From positions 1 to 53,465 of the forward strand of contig DATJNS010000147.1 of assembly GCA_035507915.1 (NCBI GenBank): a stretch of DNA of 53,465 nt, given 5' to 3'. This DNA is from JACQAI01 sp035507915. GTDB lineage: Bacteria; Pseudomonadota; Alphaproteobacteria; Elsterales; Elsteraceae. Of this stretch, positions 24,176-31,616 are shown piece after piece. Below the pieces are notes generated by a model. The model did not search any database and was not told the origin of the DNA. It was given only the letters and a program-made list of their open reading frames with translations. The translations under genes and the position numbers were made by a program. The first letter of the stretch is position 1, and every line of letters starts with the position of its first letter.

Positions 24176-24751
24176 TCACCAGTGGCGGTGCCAGCCGCCC
24201 CCGATGCCGAAGCCGACATAGCCCGACGGGTAGGGATAGGCCGGATAGTAGTAGCCGGGGTTTGCCGGATACCCGTAGCCGTACGGATACGGATAGGCGC
24301 TCGCCGCGCTGGGCTGGCTCGGCACGCTGTTGCCGTGGCCGTACATGCACTGCATGTAGGCCATGTCGTAGCGCTGTTGCATGTTGGCGCCCGAGGCCGC
24401 CGCGGCGTTGGCGCCGACCGCCGTGCCGCCGAGCAGGCCCGCGCCCGCGCCGGCCGCCGCGCCCAGCGCCGGATTGCCGGCCGCCGCGCCCAGCGCCGCG
24501 CCGGCCGCCGCGCCCACCGCGGTGCCGACGGCGGCGCTGCCGACCATGCTCTGGTTCGCGGCTTCCGCCGGCGAACCGCCGCCGATCTGCGCCGACGCGT
24601 ATTGCCGACACGACGCGTCGTCCTGCTGGAACGCCTCGAATGATTTGTCCTTGCCCGGCAGCGCCATCGCGCTGGGACCGGTCGGCGGCGCCACCGTGCA
24701 GGCGCCGAGCGCCAGGGTGCCGAGCAAGGCGATCGAAGGCAGTCTACGCAT
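24176..24751 (-). CDS. glycine-zipper lipoprotein
   Basis: 191 residues. The lipobox is LGAC. A long Gly/Ala zipper (about 65-120: AVGTAVGAAAGAALGAAAG and onward) is followed by YMQCMYGHGNSVP, a block common to this alphaproteobacterial glycine-zipper family, and a Tyr/Pro/Gly-rich tail (PYPYGYGYP). It should be anchored in the outer membrane, with the zipper helices packing into the membrane. ATG 24751 was chosen at the signal peptide. The transcript is monocistronic. Confidence 0.88.
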   Translation of the reverse strand: MRRLPSIALLGTLALGACTVAPPTGPSAMALPGKDKSFEAFQQDDASCRQYASAQIGGGSPAEAANQSMVGSAAVGTAVGAAAGAALGAAAGNPALGAAAGAGAGLLGGTAVGANAAAASGANMQQRYDMAYMQCMYGHGNSVPSQPSAASAYPYPYGYGYPANPGYYYPAYPYPSGYVGFGIGGGWHRHW

Positions 24752-24896
24752 GTTGCTAAATCCTCGTCCTCGGGAAGCAGCTCCCTCTACCCCCCTATAT
24801 ACGGTCGAGGCAGTCCAAAACCTACCTGACGCCCGAGCCTCGCGTTCCCGGCGCGGTGCGACCCCGCCGCCGGCGGCCGCACGAATCCTCGCGCGT

Positions 24897-24937
24897 CCCA
24901 GTCTCTGGGCCCCAGTCTCTGGGCCCGGTCTCTGGGC
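24897..24937. repeat. three tandem copies of a 14-base palindromic unit
   Basis: CCCAGTCTCTGGGC at 24897-24910 is repeated exactly at 24911-24924 and nearly at 24925-24937. Each unit is itself a small hairpin (CCCAG/CTGGG). It lies in the shared upstream region of the glycine-zipper and PilZ genes. Confidence 0.85.
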
Positions 24938-25006
24938 GCCCGGCGCCGGCACCGTAAGCGTCGCTTAAGCTGCCGACGGCTAGGACTTCGATGCGAGGAG
25001 CGTGGG

Positions 25007-25291
25007 ATGTCGAAGTCCAGCAATGGCGGGTTCGCGGGACCGGAGCGGCGGCGCCACGCGCGCCACCGGTCGGACCTGCCGGCCCGCATCGTGATGGCGC
25101 GCGACAACCTGGTGTTCTGCGAGACGCGCGACGTCTCGGAGGGCGGCGCCTGCGTGCGACGGCCCCAGCGCTTCCGGGTGACCGTCGGCGAGCTCGTCGT
25201 GCTGGCCGGCGGCGGCGTGCTCGGCGCGGGCCGCAATGCGCGGATCGTCAACGCGTCCGATTGTCTGATACACTGCGCGTTCGAGTTGTGA
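25007..25291 (+). CDS. PilZ-domain protein (cyclic di-GMP receptor)
   Basis: 94 residues, a single PilZ domain. Both binding motifs are present: the arginine motif in ERRRHARHRSDLPARI and the (D/N)xSxxG motif as DVSEGG. It should bind cyclic di-GMP and relay it to a partner. ATG 25007 has GAGGAG upstream and a possible TAGGAC -10 at 24981-24986. Its stop overlaps a GTG of the following small gene (GTGA), suggesting the two work together. It may read the pool controlled by enzymes such as the EAL protein at 7634-9985. Confidence 0.9.
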   Translation: MSKSSNGGFAGPERRRHARHRSDLPARIVMARDNLVFCETRDVSEGGACVRRPQRFRVTVGELVVLAGGGVLGAGRNARIVNASDCLIHCAFEL

Positions 25292-25299
25292 GCGCCGCG

Positions 25300-25575
25300 A
25301 TGCCCCCCGAACAACCGCCCCGGGTCAGACGTTCTTCCACCGACAGGCAATCCCGCCTGCGGAGCGATCTTGCGATGCGTTACGATCGCGATCTGTGGGC
25401 GATGGCGGCGGCGCTCGTCGACCGGAACGGCGACGACGCGGTTGGCGTCGCGGTGAACAAGATCAAGTCGCTGCACGACGCCGGCGACGACGAGGGCGCG
25501 TTCGTCTGGGCCGACGTGCTGTGCGCCGTCAGCCAGCTGCTGCAGACACCCGGCAAGACCCAGCGCCTGCACTGA
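25300..25575 (+). CDS. small hypothetical protein coupled to the PilZ gene
   Basis: 91 residues from ATG 25300; an in-frame GTG at 25288 overlaps the PilZ stop and would add four residues. The protein is short and helical, with a basic N-terminus and the core DRDLWAMAAALVDRNGDDAVGVAVNKI, then DEGAFVWADVLCAVSQLL. This resembles small proteins of sphingomonads and relatives annotated only as DUFs (a DUF6961-like pattern), but that match is from memory and weak. It is likely an operon partner of the PilZ protein. Confidence 0.65.
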   Translation: MPPEQPPRVRRSSTDRQSRLRSDLAMRYDRDLWAMAAALVDRNGDDAVGVAVNKIKSLHDAGDDEGAFVWADVLCAVSQLLQTPGKTQRLH

Positions 25576-25655
25576 GGCTCGGCGCTTTCGCCGTTTCCCC
25601 TCGACGCGAAACCGCTCTACGCTGACGCGGTCCCAACGCTTCGACGGAGGATGCG

Positions 25656-26453
25656 ATGCTGCTGCCGCTCGACGGACGTCGGATCTACTACGACCTGATG
25701 GGTCCCGAGAAAGGCCCGGTGGTGTGCTTCACCCATTCGCTGTCGTCCGACGGCGGCATGTGGGCCGAGCAGATGCCGCCGCTGATCGAGGCCGGTTTCC
25801 GCGTGCTGCGCGTCGACATGCGCGGGCACGGCGGCAGCGACCCGGTCGCCGGCGACTACCGCATGGAGCAGCTGGCCGACGACACCGCCGCGGTGATCGA
25901 CGCGACCGGCGTCGGCCCGGTGCATTTCATCGGCCTGTCGATCGGCGGCATGATCGGCCAGGCGTTCGCGATCAAGCACGGCGCCAAGCTCAAGAGCGCG
26001 ATGCTGTGCGACACCATGCCCCAGACGCCGCCCGACGCCGCTGCCGCCTGGGGGCCGCGCGTCAAGACCGTGCGCGAGGCCAATTCGCTGGCGCCGCTCG
26101 GCGACGGCACCATGGAGCGCTGGTTCACCGACGCCTTCAAGCCGAAGAACCCGGGACGCTGGAAGCAGATCCGCGACACCGTCGTGGCGACCACGCCGGC
26201 CGGCTACATCGGCTGCGCGGCGGCGATCCAGAACTTCGACTTCGTCCCCAAGCTGCCGAGCCTGAAGGTGGCGACCCTGGTGGTGTGCGGCGACCAGGAC
26301 CCCGGCACGCCGCCCGCCGGCAACAAGCGGATCGCCGAGCTCGTGCCCGGCGGCCGCTACGAGGAGATCGCCAACGCCCGGCATTTCCCCAACGTCGAGC
26401 AGCCGGACGCCTTCAACCGCATCATGATGAGCTGGCTCGGCAAGCACCGCTGA
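25656..26453 (+). CDS. alpha/beta hydrolase (3-oxoadipate enol-lactonase-like)
   Basis: 265 residues. The nucleophile elbow is GLSIGG (S95), the acid lies in VVCGDQDPGTP and the His in NARHFPNVEQP. The opening FTHSLSSDGGMW carries the oxyanion-hole region. The overall layout is like PcaD (3-oxoadipate enol-lactonase), but no other protocatechuate genes are present, so only a general esterase/lactonase role is safe. ATG 25656 has GGAGG five bases upstream. Confidence 0.92.
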   Translation: MLLPLDGRRIYYDLMGPEKGPVVCFTHSLSSDGGMWAEQMPPLIEAGFRVLRVDMRGHGGSDPVAGDYRMEQLADDTAAVIDATGVGPVHFIGLSIGGMIGQAFAIKHGAKLKSAMLCDTMPQTPPDAAAAWGPRVKTVREANSLAPLGDGTMERWFTDAFKPKNPGRWKQIRDTVVATTPAGYIGCAAAIQNFDFVPKLPSLKVATLVVCGDQDPGTPPAGNKRIAELVPGGRYEEIANARHFPNVEQPDAFNRIMMSWLGKHR

Positions 26454-26503
26454 GCCACGACGGCCGCGCCATGCTAGGCTCGCCGCAAGGCGGGAGGGTC
26501 GGC

Positions 26504-26641
26504 ATGGCGCGGATCGCGCGATATGTCTTGTGGATCGCGGTGGCCGGGCAGCTGCTCGGCGCGACGGCGTGCAAGAACGTCAGCGTGCAGCCGGTGTCCT
26601 GGCACGGCGAGGACAGCTACATCCCCTTCTCGCGCGACTGA
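26504..26641 (+). CDS. very small predicted lipoprotein
   Basis: 45 residues: a basic N-terminus, one hydrophobic segment (YVLWIAVAGQLLGATAC) ending at a possible lipidation Cys, and a short polar tail. GGGAGGG precedes ATG 26504, and a TAGGCT -10-like hexamer lies at about 26474. Short lipoproteins of this kind are easily missed. No function is known. Confidence 0.55.
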   Translation: MARIARYVLWIAVAGQLLGATACKNVSVQPVSWHGEDSYIPFSRD

Positions 26642-26675
26642 TCGCACGGGCGCGCGGCGGCCGGGCGATTCGCTC

Positions 26676-26751
26676 TGGTGAGCGCTGTGGGGATCGAACC
26701 CACGACCTTCTGATTAAAAGTCAGACGCTCTACCGACTGAGCTAAGCGCTC
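26676..26751 (-). tRNA. tRNA-Lys (UUU anticodon)
   Basis: A complete 76-base cloverleaf on the minus strand. The acceptor stem is GAGCGCT/AGCGCTC, the D arm contains TAGCTCAGTCGGTAGAGC, the anticodon loop is CTTTTAA (anticodon TTT) on a TCTGA/TCAGA stem, and the T arm contains GTTCGATCC. The 3' CCA is encoded (26676-26678). No integrase or att-like repeat flanks it. Confidence 0.98.
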
Positions 26752-26863
26752 TCACCAGGGCGCGGCCGCACCATAGGGGCGCCCGCCCGGGCCGGTCAAC
26801 GAACCGCGCGCGCAGCCGCGGCGCCGCCCCCGTACCGCCGGAACCCCGGCGGGCGGCCTCGCG

Positions 26864-27745
26864 TTGCTGGGTGAGGACGATGCCTCGGATCGCGCCGTCG
26901 ACGCGGTGCGGCCCGGGGCCGTCGCGACCCCTCGCCCTCACTCCCGTGAACACGTTCACAAGGCGGAGGCGACAACGCAAACCGACCTGCCGACTGCGCG
27001 AAGCGACTGGGCCTTCTTCCTCGACATCGATGGCACGCTGCTCGACCTCGCGCCGACGCCGGACGGCGTCCATGTCCCGAGCGAGCTGCGCCTCTGTCTC
27101 GGCGCGCTCGAGCGGGCGTTCGGCGGCGCGGTCGCGCTGGTGAGCGGGCGCTCGCTCGCGACGATCGACCGCCTGTTCGCGCCGCTGGTCCTGACCGCCG
27201 CGGCCGGCCAGCACGGCGCCGAGACGCGGGCCGCCGGCGTGCCGGCGCAGAGCGCGCCCGATCCGGCGCTGGAGCCGATCGCCGCCGCGCTCGCGTCGTT
27301 CGCCGCCGCGCGACCCGGGCTCGTCGTCGAGACCAAAGGCAGCAGCGTCGCCGTGCACTACCGTCAGGCACCCGAACACGCCGATGCGGTGCGCGCCCTG
27401 GCGCAGCGCCTGGTCGAGCCCCACCGCGAGCGGCTCGAGATCCTGCCGGCCCACGCGGCGTTCGACATCAAGCCGCGCGCCGCCACCAAAGGCCGCGCGA
27501 TCGCCTGGCTGATGACGCGCGCGCCGTTCGCCGGCCGCCTGCCCGTGTTCGCCGGCGACGACACCACCGACGAGGACGGTTTCGCCGCGATCAATGCCCG
27601 CGGCGGCGTGTCGATCCGGGTCGGCCGCGCGGGTGAGCGCGCGCCGAGCGCCGCGCGCCATCGCATCGGCTCGCCGGCCGAGTTCCGCGCCTGGCTGCGC
27701 GCCTGCGTCGCCGCGGTGACGGCGCAGCCCGAGCGTCGCCCATGA
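26864..27745 (+). CDS. otsB: trehalose-6-phosphate phosphatase
   Basis: Up to 293 residues. HAD motif I is FFLDIDGTLLDL, the Ser motif II lies in ALVSGRSLATI, and motif IV is GDDTTDEDGF, the trehalose-phosphatase pattern. It dephosphorylates trehalose-6-phosphate to trehalose in the cytosol, the step after OtsA. The start is uncertain: TTG 26864 is the frame's first candidate and GTG 26906 another; no ATG lies before the catalytic domain. Its stop overlaps the ATG of the GH15 gene (ATGA). It heads the three-gene otsB-GH15-otsA operon. Confidence 0.93.
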   Translation: MLGEDDASDRAVDAVRPGAVATPRPHSREHVHKAEATTQTDLPTARSDWAFFLDIDGTLLDLAPTPDGVHVPSELRLCLGALERAFGGAVALVSGRSLATIDRLFAPLVLTAAAGQHGAETRAAGVPAQSAPDPALEPIAAALASFAAARPGLVVETKGSSVAVHYRQAPEHADAVRALAQRLVEPHRERLEILPAHAAFDIKPRAATKGRAIAWLMTRAPFAGRLPVFAGDDTTDEDGFAAINARGGVSIRVGRAGERAPSAARHRIGSPAEFRAWLRACVAAVTAQPERRP

Positions 27746-29577
27746 CTGGGGCCACGCCACCCCCCAGCCTCGAGCTGGGCGTGATCGGCAATTGCGTGCT
27801 GAGCGCGCTGATCGACGCGCACGGCCGGTACGCCTGGTGCTGCTTTCCGCGCCTCGACGGCGATCCGATCTTCTGCGGCCTGCTGCGCGGCGTGCGCGGC
27901 GAGGATCGACGCGACGACGACGAACGCGCCGAGGGCTTCCTGGCGGTCGACGTCGACGGCCTCGCCGACAGCCGCCAGCACTATCTCGCCAACAGCGCGA
28001 TCCTGTCGACGACCTTGACCGACGCCAGCGGCCAGGCCCTGCAGCTCGTCGACTTCGCGCCGCGCTTCAAGCAGTTCGAGCGCATCTACCGGCCCCACAT
28101 GCTGATCCGGCGCATTCAGCCGGTCGCCGGCGCCTGCCGGATCCGCCTGCGCATTCGCCCGCGCTTCGACTACGGACGCCTCAAGCCGGCGGTCGCCGCC
28201 GGCAGCAACCATCTCGACTACGCCGCCGACGGCCTGCGCTTTCGCGTCACGACCGACGGCCCGATCTCGCTGATCGCCGAGGAGCGCTGGTTCGTGCTCG
28301 ACAAGCCGATCACGCTCGTCCTCGGCAATGTCGAGAGCGTCCCGGAATCGATCTCCCGCATGGCGCAGGAGTTCCAGGACCGCACGCTCGACTACTGGAA
28401 CGAATGGACGCGCTATCTGTCGGTGCCGTTCGAGTGGCAGGACGCGGTGATCCGCGCCGCGATCACGCTCAAGCTGTGCGCCTTCGAGGAGACCGGCGGC
28501 ATCGTCGCCGCGATGACGACCTCGATCCCCGAAGCCCCGGGCACGGAGCGCAACTGGGATTACCGCTACTGCTGGTTCCGCGACGCCTATTTCGTCGTGC
28601 ATTCGCTCAACATTCTGGGCGCGACGCGCACGATGGAGGATTTCATCCGCTACATCACCAACGTCGCCGCGTATCCCGACGAGCGGCTGCGGCCGGTCTA
28701 CAGCATCGTTCCCGGCACGCCGATGCCCGAGCGCTTCGCGCCGGCGCTGTCGGGCTATCGCGGCATGGGGCCGGTGCGCATCGGCAACCTGGCGGACACC
28801 CAGATCCAGAACGACAGCTACGGCAGCGTCGTGTTGGCGGCGACCCAGATGTTCTTCGACCGCCGGCTGCCGTCGCCCGGCGACGTCTCGCTGTTCCGCC
28901 GGCTCGAAATTCTCGGCGCCAAAGCCGTCGAATACGCGTTCCAGCCCGACGCCGGGCTCTGGGAGTATCGCGGCCGCCGGCGCGTCCATACCCATTCCGC
29001 GATGATGTGCTGGGCGGCGTGCGACCGCCTGGCCAAGATCGCCCGCGTGCTCGGGCTCGAGGATCGGCAGGCCGCCTGGCGCACCGAGGCGTCACGCATC
29101 CGACATCGCCTGCTCGCGGAGGCCTGGAACCCCGAACGCAAGACGTTCGTTGACTGCTTGGGCGGCACCGACCTCGACGCCAGTCTGCTGTTGATGCACG
29201 AGGTGGGATTCGTATCTCCCACCGATCCGAGATTTCTGGCGACCGTAGAGGCGATCGAACGGGAGCTTGTGCACGGCAAGCACGTGTTCCGCTATGTCGC
29301 GCCGGACGATTTCGGCAGACCGACGACCGCGTTCACGATCACGACATTTTGGTACATCGATGCGCTGGCGGCGATCGGACGAGGCGATGAGGCACGCGAG
29401 ATCTTCGAGTCGGTCCTGGCGTGCCGCAATCGGCTGGGCCTGCTGTCGGAGGGAATCGATCCGGCGACCAACGAGCTGTGGGGCAACTACCCGCAGACCT
29501 ACTCCTTGGTCGGCCTGGTCGTGTCGGCGCGGCGCCTGAGCCGCAGTTGGGAGGAAGCGTTTTGGCGCGGCTCGTGA
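27742..29577 (+). CDS. glycoside hydrolase family 15 protein
   Basis: 611 residues. An N-terminal beta-sandwich opens with GVIGNCVLSALIDAHGRYAWCCFPRLDGDP; the (alpha/alpha)6 barrel follows from about 230 with ETGGIVAAMTTSIPE and RNWDYRYCWFRDA, and the second catalytic region near 570 reads SEGIDPATNELWGNYPQ. GH15 includes glucoamylases and bacterial trehalases. Sandwiched between otsB and otsA, with four-base overlaps at both ends, it is best read as a trehalase or a glucan hydrolase that balances trehalose pools. There is no signal peptide, so it acts in the cytosol. Confidence 0.93.
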   Translation: MTGATPPPSLELGVIGNCVLSALIDAHGRYAWCCFPRLDGDPIFCGLLRGVRGEDRRDDDERAEGFLAVDVDGLADSRQHYLANSAILSTTLTDASGQALQLVDFAPRFKQFERIYRPHMLIRRIQPVAGACRIRLRIRPRFDYGRLKPAVAAGSNHLDYAADGLRFRVTTDGPISLIAEERWFVLDKPITLVLGNVESVPESISRMAQEFQDRTLDYWNEWTRYLSVPFEWQDAVIRAAITLKLCAFEETGGIVAAMTTSIPEAPGTERNWDYRYCWFRDAYFVVHSLNILGATRTMEDFIRYITNVAAYPDERLRPVYSIVPGTPMPERFAPALSGYRGMGPVRIGNLADTQIQNDSYGSVVLAATQMFFDRRLPSPGDVSLFRRLEILGAKAVEYAFQPDAGLWEYRGRRRVHTHSAMMCWAACDRLAKIARVLGLEDRQAAWRTEASRIRHRLLAEAWNPERKTFVDCLGGTDLDASLLLMHEVGFVSPTDPRFLATVEAIERELVHGKHVFRYVAPDDFGRPTTAFTITTFWYIDALAAIGRGDEAREIFESVLACRNRLGLLSEGIDPATNELWGNYPQTYSLVGLVVSARRLSRSWEEAFWRGS

Positions 29578-31040
29578 TCGTCTCCAACCGGGTGGCCCTG
29601 CCGACCGAGCGCAACGCACGGGCCGGCGGCCTCGCGATCGCCATGGGCGAGGCGTTGAACCCGGGCGGCGGCGTGTGGTTCGGCTGGAGCGGCGAGATCG
29701 CCGACCAACCGTCGAGCGCGCCGCGCTCGGTCGATGCCGGCAACGTCACCTACGTGACCGTCGATCTGACCCGCAAGGATTACGCCGACTATTACGTCGG
29801 ATACTCCAACGGCGCACTGTGGCCGCTGCTGCACTACCGGCTCGGCCTGGTGACCTATTCGCGCGCGGCGTTCGACGGCTACATGCGCGTCAACGCCTAC
29901 TTCGCCCGCATGCTCAAGACGATCCTCGAGCCCGGCGACGTGATCTGGGTCCACGACTATCACCTGATCCCGCTGGCCGCCGAGCTGCGCAAGCTCGGCG
30001 TGACGGACCGCATCGGCTTCTTCCTCCATACGCCGTTCCCGGCACGCCAGCTGATCGAGACGCTGCCGCGCCATGGCGTGCTGCTGCAGGCGCTGGCGGC
30101 CTACGACCTGGTCGGTTTCCAGACCGACGAGTCGGCGCGCGCGTTCCTCGACAGCGTCGCCGAGATCGCGCACGGCCGCCTGCTCGACGGCGGCGAGTTC
30201 ATGATCGGCGAGCGGCGCGTGCGGGTCGCCGCGTTCCCGATCGGCATCGACACCGAGCGCTTCGCGCGCGTCGCCGAGCGCGCCGTGCGCGGCCGCGACG
30301 GCCAGCGCCTGCTGCAAAGCATGGGCAGCCGCGCGCTGATCATCGGCGTCGACCGCCTCGACTACAGCAAGGGCATCGCCAACCGCTTCGAGGCGATCGA
30401 CTCGCTGATGGCCGACCACCCCGAGCATCGCGGCCAGTTCAGCTACCTCCAGATCACGCCGGTGTCGCGCGGCGAGGTCGCGCAATATCGCGCGTTGCGC
30501 CGCGAGCTCGAGGCGGCGAGCGGCGCCATCAACGGCAAGTTCGCCGAGTACGACTGGACGCCGCTGCGCTACTTGAACCAGAGCTTCTCGCGCAACGTGC
30601 TGGCCGGCTTCTACCGGATCGCCCGCATCGGCCTGGTGACGCCGCTGCGCGACGGCATGAACCTGGTCGCCAAGGAATACGTCGCGGCGCAGGATCCGGT
30701 CGACCCCGGGGTGCTCGTGCTGTCGCGCTTCGCCGGCGCGGCCCAGGAGCTCAAGGCGGCCCTCCAGGTCAATCCGTACGAGGTCGACGACATCGCCGCG
30801 GCGCTGCATCGCGCGCTGCGCATGCCGCTCGACGAGCGCCGCGTGCGCTGGCGCCACATGATGGAGGTCGTCAAGCGCAACACGGCGGCGACCTGGCAGG
30901 CGTCGTTCCTGACCGCGCTCGGCAACACCGAGGGGACGGTTCGTCCCGAGCGCGTCGCGGTTCCGGTGCGCCGCGTCGAAGGTTATCAGGCGGCGCCGTT
31001 CGGCGCCGCCGCGTCGCGTCCCGCCGTGCGCTTCAACTAG
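29562..31040 (+). CDS. otsA: alpha,alpha-trehalose-phosphate synthase
   Basis: 492 residues, GT20 family. Motifs in order: LVIVSNRVALP at the start, GGLAIAMGEAL, WFGWSGE, VHDYHLIPLAAELRK, HTPFPA, FPIGIDTERF, GVDRLDYSKGI and PLRDGMNLVAKEYVA. It joins glucose from UDP-glucose (or another NDP-glucose) to glucose-6-phosphate. I chose TTG 29562, six bases after GGAGGAAG, giving the normal ARLVIVSNR opening; GTG 29574 overlapping the GH15 stop is the alternative. It ends the trehalose operon and is convergent with coaD. A GACGCCGCC/GGCGGCGTC hairpin at 31047-31074 lies between the two stops. Confidence 0.95.
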   Translation: MARLVIVSNRVALPTERNARAGGLAIAMGEALNPGGGVWFGWSGEIADQPSSAPRSVDAGNVTYVTVDLTRKDYADYYVGYSNGALWPLLHYRLGLVTYSRAAFDGYMRVNAYFARMLKTILEPGDVIWVHDYHLIPLAAELRKLGVTDRIGFFLHTPFPARQLIETLPRHGVLLQALAAYDLVGFQTDESARAFLDSVAEIAHGRLLDGGEFMIGERRVRVAAFPIGIDTERFARVAERAVRGRDGQRLLQSMGSRALIIGVDRLDYSKGIANRFEAIDSLMADHPEHRGQFSYLQITPVSRGEVAQYRALRRELEAASGAINGKFAEYDWTPLRYLNQSFSRNVLAGFYRIARIGLVTPLRDGMNLVAKEYVAAQDPVDPGVLVLSRFAGAAQELKAALQVNPYEVDDIAAALHRALRMPLDERRVRWRHMMEVVKRNTAATWQASFLTALGNTEGTVRPERVAVPVRRVEGYQAAPFGAAASRPAVRFN

Positions 31041-31055
31041 CCGGGCGACGCCGCC

Positions 31056-31616
31056 TCACGCGAACGGCGGCGTCTGGCGGGTCTTCGCGCTGTTGGTGGC
31101 GCGCTCCTCCTCGAAGCGCGCCTTCATGTGCTGGGCGACCCGCGGCGAGACGAAGCGCGAGATGTCGCCGCCCAGCCGGCCGACCTCCTTGACCAGCCGC
31201 GACGACACGAACTGCTGGTCGCCCGACGCCATCAGGAACAAGGTCTCGACCGCCGGATTGAGCGCGGCGTTCATGCCCGCCATCTGGAACTCATACTCGA
31301 AGTCGGTGACCGCGCGCAGGCCGCGGATGATCACGCTGGCGCCGTTCTCGACCGCGAACTGCATCAGCAGATTGTCGAAGGCCTTGACCTCGATGCGGCT
31401 GGCGGCGGCGCCGTTGCCGTTGAGCGCCGCGGCCTCCTCGGCCACCATGGCGACGCGCTCCTCGACCGAGAACAGCGGGCCCTTGCCGGCGTTGGTCGCC
31501 ACCCCGATCACCAGATGATCGACGACCCGGCTGGCGCGCAGGATGATGTCCGAATGCCCGGAGGTGATCGGGTCGAAAGTGCCGGGATAGAGCCCGACCC
31601 GCAGTTTGTTGCTCAC
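31056..31616 (-). CDS. coaD: phosphopantetheine adenylyltransferase
   Basis: 186 residues. The nucleotidyltransferase motif is TSGH within YPGTFDPITSGHSDII, and the second conserved site is SSRLVKEVGRLGGDIS. The middle has the family's IIRGLRAVTDFEYEFQMAGMN. It makes dephospho-CoA from 4'-phosphopantetheine and ATP, the fourth step to coenzyme A. The start is GTG 31616, overlapping the gyrA TGA (GTGA). Slightly long C-terminal tail compared with the usual 160-170 residues. Confidence 0.96.
   Translation of the reverse strand: MSNKLRVGLYPGTFDPITSGHSDIILRASRVVDHLVIGVATNAGKGPLFSVEERVAMVAEEAAALNGNGAAASRIEVKAFDNLLMQFAVENGASVIIRGLRAVTDFEYEFQMAGMNAALNPAVETLFLMASGDQQFVSSRLVKEVGRLGGDISRFVSPRVAQHMKARFEEERATNSAKTRQTPPFA

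Noticed and set aside
24897..24937. Short repeat array considered as a CRISPR
   Set aside because: Units are 14 bases and directly adjacent with no spacers; no cas genes occur.
26676..26751. tRNA-Lys considered as an integration site
   Set aside because: No integrase, no att-like repeat of the tRNA 3' end and no mobile genes are present on either side.
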